DNA of 64,000 bases. It comes from Clusia tigrina (Eukaryota; Arthropoda; Insecta; Diptera; Clusiidae). The DNA lies in contig OV050032.1 of the NCBI GenBank assembly GCA_920105625.2, positions 100,176,542-100,240,541 on the forward strand. Direction: 5' to 3'. Shown here in pieces: positions 53,494 through 62,833 of the stretch (position 1 is its first letter; every line of letters begins with the position of its first letter). Below the pieces are notes generated by a model that was not told where the DNA came from, did not search any database, and saw nothing but the letters and a program-made list of their open reading frames with translations. A program made the translations under genes and the position numbers.

Positions 53494-54189
53494 TTCAAAC
53501 GCCCCTAACTTCTTTACGGTACGTCCTACACCTATCAAAGTTTGCAACATACAAATGCTTGTAACTTTTTACTGGAGCGTCATAAAACCTTGAAATTTTG
53601 TAACAATAAAGATCTCGAGCCTCTTGTCAATTTAAGCTGTCGCTCAAAGCTATGCTACCCTTGAGTCCCAAATCAAACACTGATAAAACTTCAAACGCCC
53701 CTAACTTCTTTACAGTACGTCCTACACCTATCAACGTTTGCAACATACAAATTCTTATAACTTTTTACTGGAGTGTCATAAAACCTTGATATTTTGTAAC
53801 AATAAAGTACTCGAGCCTCTTGTCAATTTAAGCCATCGCTCAAAGCTATGCTACCCTAGAGTCCCAAATCAAACACTGATAAAACTTCAAACGCCCCTAA
53901 CTTCTTTACGGTACGTCCTACACCTATCAAAGTTTGCAACATACAAATGCTTGTAACTTTTTACTGGAGCGTCATAAAACCTTGAAATTTTGTAACAATA
54001 AAGTACACGAGTCTCTTGTCAATTTAAGCTATCGCTCAAAGCTATGCTACCCTAGAGTCCCAAATCAAACACTGATAAAACTTCAAACGCTCTTAACTTC
54101 TTTACGGTACGTCCTACTCCTAACAAAGTTGGCAACATTCAAATGCTTGTAACTTTTTACTGGAGCGTCATAAAACCTTGAAATTTTGT

Positions 54190-55365
54190 AACAATAAAGT
54201 ACTCGAGCCTCTTGTCAATTTAAGCCATCGCTGAAAGCTATGCTACCATTGAGTCCCAAATCAAACACTGATAAAACTTCAAACGCCCCTAACTTCTTTA
54301 CGGTACGTCCTACACCTATCAAAGTGTGCAACATACAAATGCTTGTAACTTTTTACTGGAGCGTCATAAAGCCTTGAAATTTTGTAACAATAAAGTACCC
54401 GAGCATCTTGTCAATTTAAGCTATCGCTCAAAGCTAAGCTACCCTTGAGTCCCAAATCAAACACTGATAAAACTTCAAATGACCCTAACTTCTTTACGGT
54501 ACGTCCTACACCTATCAAAGTTTGCAACATACAAATGCTTGTAACTTTTTACTGGAGCGTCATAAAACCATGAAATTGTGTAACAATGAAGTACCCGAGC
54601 CTCTTGTCAATTTAAGCTATCGCTCAAAGCCATGCTACCCTTGAGTCCCAAATGAAACACTGATAAAACTTCAAACGCCCCTAACTTCTTTACGGTACGT
54701 CCTACACCTATCAAAGTTTGCAACATACAAATGTTTGTAACTTTTTACTGGAGCGTCATAAAACCTTGAAATTTTGTAACAATAAAGATCTCGAGCCTCT
54801 TGTCAATTTAATCTATCGCTCAAAGCTATGCTACCCTTGAGTCCCAAATCAAACACTGATAAAACTTCAAACGCCCCTAACTTCATTACGGTACGTCCTA
54901 CTCCTATCAAAGTTTGCAACATACAAATGCTTGTAACTTTTTACTGGAGCGTCATAAAACCTTGAAATTTTGTAACAATAAAGTACTCGAGCCTCTTGTC
55001 AATTTAAGCCATCGCTCAAAGCTATGCTACCCTAGAGTCCCAAATCAAACACTGATAAAACTTCAAACGCCCCTAACTTCTTTACGGTACGTCCTACACC
55101 TATCAAAGTTTGCAACATACAAATGCTTGTAACTTTTTACTGGAGCGTCATAAAACCTTGAAATTTTGTAACAATAAAGATCTCGAGCCTCTTGTCAATT
55201 TAATCTATCGCTCAAAGCTATGCTACCCTTGAGTCCCAAATCAAACACTGATAAAACTTCAAACGCCCCTAACTTCATTACGGTACGTCCTACTCCTATC
55301 AAAGTTTGCAACATACAAATGCTTGTAACTTTTTACTGGAGCGTCATAAAACCTTGAAATTTTGT
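54190..55365 (+). repeat. 6-monomer series (1,176 bp), unit 1 of 3
   Basis: The order is CGCTGAAAGC with CTACCATTGAG; CATAAAGCC with GAGCATC and AAGCTAAGC; ACCATGAAATTGTG; AGATCTCGAG with TTTAATCTATC and CTTCATTACGG; a CCTAGAG monomer; and a second TTTAATCTATC monomer. The doubled TTTAATCTATC monomers are 392 bp apart (near 54807 and 55199). Confidence 0.8.
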
Positions 55366-56345
55366 AACAATAAAGTACTCGAGCCTCTTGTCAATTTAAG
55401 CCATCGCTGAAAGCTATGCTACCATTGAGTCCCAAATCAAACACTGATAAAACTTCAAACGCCCCTAACTTCTTTACGGTACGTCCTACACCTATCAAAG
55501 TTTGCAACATACAAATGCTAGTAACTTTTTACTGGAGCGTCATAAAGCCTTGAAATTTTGTAACAATAAAGTACCCGAGCATCTTGTCAATTTAAGCTAT
55601 CGCTCAAAGCTAAGCTACCCTTGAGTCCCAAGTCAAACACTGATAAAACTTCAAATGGCCCTAACTTCTTTACGGTACGTCCTACACCTATCAAAGTTTG
55701 CAACATACAAATGCTTGTAACTTTTTACTGGAGCGTCATAAAACCATGAAATTGTGTAACAATGAAGTACCCGAGCCTCTTGTCAATTTAAGCTATCGCT
55801 CAAAGCCATGCTACCCTTGAGTCCCAAATGAAACACTGATAAAACTTCAAACGCCCCTAACTTCTTTACGGTACGTCCTACACCTATCAAAGTTTGCAAC
55901 ATACAAATGCTTGTAACTTTTTACTGGAGCGTCATAAAACCTTGAAATTTTGTAACAATAAAGATCTCGAGCCTCTTGTCAATTTAATCTATCGCTCAAA
56001 GCTATGCTACCCTTGAGTCCCAAATCAAACACTGATAAAACTTCAAACTCCCCTAACTTCATTACGGTACGTCCTACACCTATCAAAGTTTGCAACATAC
56101 AAATGCTTATAACTTTTTACTGGAGTGTCATAAAACCTTGAAATTTTGTAACAATAAAGTACTCGAGCCTCTTGTCAATTTAAGCCATCGCTCAAAGCTA
56201 TGCTACCCTTGAGTCCCAAATCAAACACTGATAAAACTTCAAATGGCCCTAACTTCTCTACGGTACGTCCTACTCCTATCAAAGTTTGCAACATACAAAT
56301 GCTTGTAACTTTTTACTGGAGCGTCATAAAACCTTGAAATTTTGT
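55366..56345 (+). repeat. 5-monomer series (980 bp), unit 2 of 3
   Basis: It begins like the previous unit (offset 1,176 through the ACCATGAAATTGTG monomer at 55741) and then has one TTTAATCTATC monomer and one with CTTATAAC, GTGTCATA and AAATGGCCC. The fifth position therefore differs from unit 1. Confidence 0.8.
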
Positions 56346-57060
56346 AACAATAAAGTACTCGAGCCTCTTGTCAATTTAAGCCATCGCTGAAAGTTATGCT
56401 ACCATTGAGTCCCAAATCAAACACTGATAAAACTTCAAACGCCCCTAACTTCTTTACGGTACGTCCTACACCTATCAAAGTTTGCAACATACAAATGCTT
56501 GTAACTTTTTACTGGAGCGTCATAAAGCCTTGAAATTTTGTAACAATAAAGTACCCGAGCATCTTGTCAATTTAAGCTATCGCTCAAAGCTAAGCTACCC
56601 TTGAGTCCCAAATGAAACACTGATAAAACTTCAAACGCCCCTAACTTATTTACGGTACGTCCTACACCTATCAAAGTTTGCAACATACAAATGCTTGTAA
56701 CTTTTTACTGGAGCGTCATAAAACCTTGAAATTTTGTAACAATAAAGATCTCGAGCCTCTTGTCAATTTAAGCCATCGCTCAAAGCTATGCTACCCTTGA
56801 GTCCCAAATCAAACACTGATAAAACTTCAAACGCCCCTAACTTCATTACGGTACGTCCTACACCTATCAAAGTTTGCAACATACAAATGCTTATAACTTT
56901 TTACTGGAGTGTCATAAAACCTTGAAATTTTGTAACAATAAAGTACTCGAGCCTCTTATCAATTTAAGCCATCGCTCAAAGCTATGCTACCCTTGAGTCC
57001 CAAATCAAACACTGATAAAACTTCAAATGGCCCTAACTTCTATACGGTACGTCCTACTCC
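56346..57060 (+). repeat. Shortened series, unit 3 of 3
   Basis: It has the CGCTGAAAGTTATG/CTACCATTGAG monomer, then a hybrid that starts as the AAGCTAAGC monomer and ends as the ACCATGAAATTGTG monomer (AAATGAAACACTG), then an AGATCTCGAG/CTTCATTACGG monomer, then the CTTATAAC monomer. One whole monomer is missing relative to unit 2. Confidence 0.8.
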
Positions 57061-57289
57061 TATCAAAGTTTGCAACATACAAATGCTTGTAACTTTTTAC
57101 TGGAGCGTCATAAAACCTTGAAATTTTGTAACAATAAAGTACTCGAGCCTCTTGTCAATTTAAGCCATCGCTCAAAGCTATGCTACCCTAGAGTCCCAAA
57201 TCAAACACTGATAAAACTTCAAACGCCCCTAACTTCTTTACGGTACGTCCTACACCTATCAAAGTTTGCAACATACAAATGCTTGTAAC

Positions 57290-58465
57290 TTTTTACTGGA
57301 GCGTCATAGAACCTTGAAATTTTGTAACAATAAAGTACTCGAGCCTCTTGTCAATTTAAGCCATCGCTCAAAGCTATGCTACCCTTGAGTACCAAATCAA
57401 ACATTGATAAAACTTCAAATGGCCCTAACTTCTATACGGTACGTCCTACTCCTATCAAAGTTTGCAACATACAAATGCTTGTAACTTTTTACTGGAGCGT
57501 CATAAAACCTTGAAATTTTGTAACAATAAATTACTCGAGCCTCTTCTCAATTTAAGCCATCGCTCAAAGCTATGCTACCCTAGAGTCCCAAATCAAACAC
57601 TGATAAAACTTCAAACGCCCCTAACTTCTTTACGGTACGTCCTACACCTATCAAAGTTTGCAACATACAAATGCTTGTAACTTTTTACTGGAGCGTCATA
57701 AAACCTTGAAATTTTGTAACAATAAAGTACACGAGTCTCTTGTCAATTTAAGCTATCGCTCAAAGCTATGCTACCCTAGAGTCCCAAATCAAACACTGAT
57801 AAAACTTCAAACGCCCTTAACTTCTTTACGGTACGTCCTACTCCTAACAAAGTTGGAAACATTCAAATGCTTGTAACTTTTTACTGGAGCGTCATAAAAC
57901 CTTGAAATTTTGTAACAATAAAGTACTCGAGCCTCTTGTCAATTTAAGCCATCGCTGAAAGCTATGCTACCATTGAGTCCCAAATCAAACACTGATAAAA
58001 CTTCAAACGCCCCTAACTTCTTTACGGTACGTCCTACACCTATCAAAGTTTTCAACATACAAATGCTTGTAACTTTTTACTGGAGCGTCATAAAACCATG
58101 AAATTGTGTAACAATGAAGTACCCGAGCCTCTTGTCAATTTAAGCTATCGCTCAAAGCCATGCTACCCTTGAGTCCCAAATCAAACACTGATAAAACTTC
58201 AAATGGCCCTAACTTCTATACGGTACGTCTTACTCCTATCAAAGTTTGCAACATACAAATGCTTGTAACTTTTTACTGGAGCGTCATAAAACCTTGAAAT
58301 TTTGTAACAATAAAGTACTCGAGCCTCTTGTCAATTTAAGCCATCGCTCAAAGCTATGCTACCCTAGAGTCCCAAATCAAACACTGATAAAACTTCAAAT
58401 GCCCCTAACTTCTTTACGGTACGTCCTACTCCTAACAAAGTTGGCAACATTCAAATGCTTGTAAC
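57290..58465 (+). repeat. 6-monomer HOR (1,176 bp), copy 1
   Basis: It matches 58466-59226 at offset 1,176: CATAGAACC monomer, CCTAGAG monomer, TACACGAGTCTC monomer, then CGCTGAAAGC with CTACCATTGAG. It diverges near 58051, where this copy reads GTTTTCAAC. Confidence 0.75.
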
Positions 58466-59230
58466 TTTTTACTGGAGCGTCATAGAACCTTGAAATTTTG
58501 TAACAATAAAGTACTCGAGCCTCTTGTCAATTTAAGCCATCGCTCAAAGCTATGCTACCCTTGAGTCCCAAATCAAACACTGATAAAACTTCAAATGGCC
58601 CTAACTTCTATACGGTACGTCCTACTCCTATCAAAGTTTGCAACATACAAATGCTTGTAACTTTTTACTGGAGCGTCATAAAACCTTGAAATTTTGTAAC
58701 AATAAAGTACTCGAGCCTCTTGTCAATTTAAGCCATCGCTCAAAGCTATGCTACCCTAGAGTCCCAAATCAAACACTGATAAAACTTCACACGCCCCTAA
58801 CTTCTTTACGGTACGTCCTACACCTATCAAAGTTTGCAACATACAAATGCTTGTAACTTTTTACTGGAGCGTCATAAAACCTTGAAATTTTGTAACAATA
58901 AAGTACACGAGTCTCTTGTCAATTTAAGCTATCGCTGAAAGCTATGCTACCCTCGAGTCCCAAATCAAACACTGATAAAACTTCAAACGCCTTTAACTTT
59001 TTTACGGTACGTCCTACTCCTAACAAAGTTGGCAACATTCAAATACTTGTAACTTTTTACTGGAGCGTCATAACACCTTGAAATTTTGTAACAATAAAGT
59101 ACTCGAGCCTCTTGTCAATTTAAGCCATCGCTGAAAGCTATGCTACCATTGAGTCCCAAATCAAACACTGATAAAACTTCAAACGCCCCTAACTTCTTTA
59201 CGGTACGTCCTACACCTATCAAAGTTTGCA
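58466..59230 (+). repeat. 6-monomer HOR (1,176 bp), partial copy 2
   Basis: This is the partner of 57290-58465 over about 760 bp. It overlaps a 2-monomer duplication: 58861-59250 and 59254-59643 both have TACACGAGTCTC, CCTTTAAC or CCCTTAAC, CTCCTAACAAAG, and CATTCAAATACTTG. Confidence 0.72.
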
Positions 59231-59374
59231 ACATACAAATGCTTGTAACTTTTTACTGGAGCGTCATAAAACCTTGAAATTTTGGTAACAATAAAGTACA
59301 CGAGTCTCTTGTCAATTTAAGCTATCGCTCAAAGCTATGCTACCCTAGAGTCCCAAATAAAACACTGATAAAAC
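59178..59374 (+). repeat. 197-bp monomer (+1)
   Basis: GAAATTTTGGTAACA replaces GAAATTTTGTAACA near 59277-59290. Single occurrence. Confidence 0.85.
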
Positions 59375-60354
59375 TTCAAACGCCCTTAACTTCTTTACGG
59401 TACGTCCTACTCCTAACAAAGTTGGCAACATTCAAATACTTGTAACTTTTTACTGGAGCGTCATAAAACCTTGAAATTTTGTAACAATAAAGTACTCGAG
59501 TCTCTTGTCAATTTAAGCCATCGCTGAAAGCTATGCTACCATTGAGTCCCAAATCAAACACTGATAAAACTTCAAACGCCCCTAACTTCTTTACGGTACG
59601 TCCTACACCTATCAAAGTTTTCAACATACAAATGCTTGTAACTTTTTACTGGAGCGTCATAAAACCATGAAATTGTGTAACAATGAAGTACCCGAGCCTG
59701 TTGTCAATTTAAGCTATCGCTCAAAGCCATGCTACCCTTGAGTCCCAAATGAAACACTGATAAAACTTCAAACGCCCCTAACTTCTTTACGGTACGTCCT
59801 ACACCTATCAAAGTTTGCAACATACAAATGCTTGTAACTTTTTACTGGAGCGTCATAAAGCCTTGAAATTTTGTAACAATAAAGTACCCGAGCATCTTGT
59901 CAATTTAAGCTATCGCTCAAAGCTAAGCTACCCTTGAGTCCCAAATCAAACACTGATAAAACTTCAAATGGCCCTAACTTCTTTACGGTACGTCCTACAC
60001 CTATCAAAGTTTGCAACATACAAATGCTTGTAACTTTTTACTGGAGCGTCATAACACCTTGAAATTTTGTAACAATAAAGTACTCGAGCCTCTTGTCAAT
60101 TTAAGCCATCGCTCAAAGCTATGCTACCCTAGAGTCCCAAATCAAACACTGATAAAACTTCAGACGCCCCTAACTTCTTTACGGTACGTCCTACACCTAT
60201 CAAAGTTTGCAACATACAAATGCTTGTAACTTTTTACTGGAGCGTCATAGAACCTTGAAATTTTGTAACAATAAAGTACTCGAGCCTCTTGTCAATTTAA
60301 ACCATCGCTGAAAGCTATGCTACCCTTGAGTCCCAAATCAAACACTGATAAAAC

Positions 60355-60549
60355 TTCAAACGCCCCTAACTTCATTACGGTACGTCCTACACCTATCAAA
60401 GTTTGCAACATACAAATGCTTATAACTTTTTACTGGAGTGTCATAAAACCTTGAAATTTTGTAACAATAAAGTACTCGAGCCTCTTGTCAATTTAAGCCA
60501 TCGCTCAAAGCTATGCTACCCTGGAGTCCCAAATCAAACACTGAAAAAC
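60355..60549 (+). repeat. 195-bp monomer (-1)
   Basis: CACTGAAAAAC replaces CACTGATAAAAC near 60540. It also has CCTGGAG where other copies have CCTTGAG or CCTAGAG. Confidence 0.84.
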
Positions 60550-60757
60550 TTCAAATGGCCCTAACTTCTATACGGTACGTCCTACTCCTATCAAAGTTTG
60601 CAACATACAAATGCTTGTAACTTTTTACTGGAGCGTCATAAAACCTTGAAATTTTGTAACAATAAAGTACTCGAGCCTCTTGTCAATTTAAGCCATCGCT
60701 CAAAGCTATGCTACCCTAGAGTCCCAAATCAAACACTGATAAAACTTCAAACGCCCC

Positions 60758-60813
60758 TAACTTCTTTACGGTACGTCCTACACCTATCAAAGTTTGCAAC
60801 ATACAAATGCTTG
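60758..60813 (+). repeat. Internal module A of the monomer (positions 13-68)
   Basis: This is the left half of an internal 56-bp direct duplication in the monomer. Aligned without gaps at offset 56 to module B, 36 of 56 bases match, against about 15 expected from base composition. The best blocks are TAACTT, CGTC, AAA and GCAAC against GTAAC. The modules have diverged far more than monomers differ from each other, so this duplication predates the array. Confidence 0.8.
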
Positions 60814-60869
60814 TAACTTTTTACTGGAGCGTCATAAAACCTTGAAATTTTGTAACAATAAAGTACTCG
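60814..60869 (+). repeat. Internal module B of the monomer (positions 69-124)
   Basis: This is the right half of the internal 56-bp duplication and directly abuts module A. A weaker third relative may follow: ATAAAACTT with TCAAA at the monomer junction resembles ATAAAACC with TGAAA in module B, and CTATC with CAAAG near positions 144-156 resembles CTATCAAAG in module A. The third copy needs gaps, so I am not sure of it. Confidence 0.8.
60857..60862 (+). other. AATAAA hexamer present in most monomers
   Basis: Monomer positions 112-117 read AATAAA on the plus strand, the canonical animal poly(A) hexamer. It is lost in copies with AATGAA or AAAGAA here, mostly those with TACCCGAG just downstream. 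Any role in ending satellite transcripts is inference; the motif is also likely by chance in AT-rich DNA. Confidence 0.5.
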
Positions 60870-60871
60870 AG
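60862..60871 (+). other. Overlapping palindromes AGTACT and CTCGAG, a diagnostic site
   Basis: Positions 117-126 hold overlapping ScaI (AGTACT) and XhoI (CTCGAG) sites. This is the most informative subfamily site in the array. Versions seen are AGTACTCGAG, AGTACCCGAG (no XhoI), AGATCTCGAG (BglII plus XhoI), AGATCTCGAT (BglII only, confined to the left 24.3 kb) and AGTACACGAG followed by TCTC (right domain only). Confidence 0.85.
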
Positions 60872-60882
60872 CCTCTTGTCAA

Positions 60883-60900
60883 TTTAAGCCATCGCTCAAA
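60883..60900 (+). other. Imperfect inverted repeat (monomer positions 138-155)
   Basis: TTTAAGC and GCTCAAA flank a 4-base loop (TATC or CATC). Six of seven arm positions pair, with one A/C mismatch. The arms survive in nearly all copies while the loop varies between the two forms. It is short and no function is known to me. Confidence 0.45.
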
Positions 60901-61069
60901 GCTATGCTACCCTAGAGTCCCAAATCAAACACTGATAAAACTTCAAACGCCCCTAACTTCTTTACGGTACGTCCTACACCTATCAAAGTTTGCAACATAC
61001 AAATGCTTGTAACTTTTTACTGGAGCGTCATAAAACCTTGAAATTTTGTAACAATAAAGTACTCGAGCA

Positions 61070-62833
61070 TCTTGTCAATTTAAGCTATCGCTCAAAGCTA
61101 TGCTACCCTTGAGTCCCAAATCAAACACTGATAAAACTTCAAACGCCCCTAACTTCTTTACGGTACGTCCTACACCTATCAAAGTTTGCAACATACAAAT
61201 GCTTGTAAATTTTTACTGGAGCGTCATAAAACCTTGAAATTTTGTAACAATAAAGATCTCGAGTCTCTTGTCAATTTAAGCTATCGCTCAAAGCTATGCT
61301 CCCCTTGAGTCCCAAATCAAACACTGATAAAACTTCAAACGCCCCTAACTTCATTACGGTACGTCTTACACCTATCAAAGTTTGCAACATACAAATGCTT
61401 ATAACTTTTTACTGGAGTGTCATAAAACCTTGAAATTTTGTAACAATAAAGTACTCGAGCCTCTTGTCAATTTAAGCCATCGCTCAAAGCTATGCTACCC
61501 TTGAGTCCCAAATCAACCACTGATAAATCTTCAAATGGCCCTAACTTGTATACGGTACATCCTACTCCTATCAAAGTTTGCAACATACAAATGCTTGTAA
61601 CTTTTTACTGGAGCGTCATAAAACCTTGAAATTTTGTAACAATAAAGTACTCGAGCCTCTTGTCAATTTAAGCCATCGCTCAAAGCTATGCTACCCTAGA
61701 GTCCCAAATCAAACACTGATAAAACTTCAAACGCCCCTAACTTCTTTACGGTACGTCCTACACCTATCAAAATTTGCAACATACAAATGCTTGTAACTTT
61801 TTACTGGAGCGTCATAAAATCTTGAAATTTTGTAACAATAAAGATCTCGAGACTCTTGTCAATTTAAGCTATCGCTCAAAGCTATGCTACCCTAGAGTCC
61901 CAAATCAAACACTGATAAAACTTCAAACGCCCCTAACTTCTTTACGGTACGTCCTACACCTATCAAAGTTTGCAACATACAAATGCTTGTAACTTTTTAC
62001 TGGAGCGTCATAAAACCTTGAAATTTTGTAACAATAAAGATCTCGAGTCTCTTGTCAATTTAAGCTATCGCTCAAAGCTATGCTACCCTAGAGTCCCAAA
62101 TCAAACACTGATAAAACTTCAAACGCCCTTAACTTCTTTACGGTACGTCCTACTCCTAACAAAGTTGGCAACATTCAAATGCTTGTAACTTTTTACTGGC
62201 GCGTCATAAAACCTTGAAATTTTGTAACAATAAAGATCTCGAGTCTCTTGTCAATTTAAGCTATCGCTCAAAGCTATGCTACCCTAGAGTCCCAAATCAA
62301 ACACTGATAAAACTTCAAACGCCCTTAACTTCTTTACGGTACGTCCTACTCCTAACAAAGTTGGCAACATTCAAATGCTTGTAACTTTTTACTGGAGCGT
62401 CATAAGACCTTGAAATTTTGTAACAATAAAGTACTCGAGCATCTTGTCAATTTAAGCTATCGCTCAAAGCTATGCTACCCTTGAGTCCCAAATCAAACAC
62501 TGATAAAACTTCAAACGCCCCTAACTTCTTTACGGTACGTCCTACACCTATCAAAGTTTGCAACATACAAATGCTTGTAACTTTTTACTGGAGCGTCAGA
62601 AAACCTTGAAGTTTAGTAACAATAAAGTACTCGAGCCTCTTGTCAATTTAAGCCATCGCTCAAAGCTATGCTACCCTAGAGTCCCAAATCAAACACTGAT
62701 AAAACTTCAAACGCCCCTAACTTCTTTACGGTACGTCCTACACCTATCAAAGTTTGCAACATACAAATGCTTGTAACTTTTTACTGGAGCGTCATAAAAC
62801 CTTGAAATTTTGTAACAATAAAGATCTCGAGCC
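61070..62833 (+). repeat. 9-monomer HOR (1,764 bp), copy 1
   Basis: It matches 62834-64000 at offset 1,764. Shared rare markers in order are TGTAAATTTTTAC, AGATCTCGAGTCTC, CTTCATTACGG, CAACCACTG, TCAAAATTTGC, CATAAAATC, CGAGACTC and TGGCGCGTC. Inside it, the AGATCTCGAGTCTC monomer with CCCTTAAC and CTCCTAAC is doubled 196 bp apart (about 62037 and 62233). Confidence 0.9.

Larger units (their letters stand above)
50776..53922 (+). repeat. 18-monomer HOR, rearranged copy 2
   Basis: This is the same series as 47250-50775 with whole-monomer changes. Three monomers are lost at a hybrid near 51488-51507. One monomer is gained at about 52379-52574 (offset rises from 2,938 to 3,134). Three more are gained before 53302 (offset 3,722). 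The single-base deletions at 48990/51928 and 49577/53299 are shared at exactly these offsets. Confidence 0.8.
60746..60941 (+). repeat. Representative satellite monomer (196 bp)
   Basis: This copy is close to the consensus and serves as a reference. Landmarks by monomer position: TTCAAACGCCCC at 1-12, TAACTTCTTTACGG at 13-26, TACGTCCTACACC at 27-39, TTTGCAACATAC at 48-59, AACTTTTTACTGG at 70-82, GCGTCATAAAACC at 84-96, GAAATTTTGTAAC at 99-111, AATAAA at 112-117, AGTACTCGAG at 117-126, TTGTCAATTTAAG at 131-143, GCTCAAAGC at 149-157, GAGTCCC at 170-176 and ACTGATAAAAC at 186-196. This copy carries the CCTAGAG version near position 170; many others carry CCTTGAG. The consensus is 38% GC. Confidence 0.95.
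59231..61069 (+). repeat. Mixed satellite before the right-edge HOR
   Basis: About 9 monomers: the second 2-monomer duplicate (with a 197-bp monomer), one ACCATGAAATTGTG monomer (near 59665), one GAGCATC/AAGCTAAGC monomer, and several near-consensus CCTAGAG monomers, two of them adjacent (60550-60941). Confidence 0.75.
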
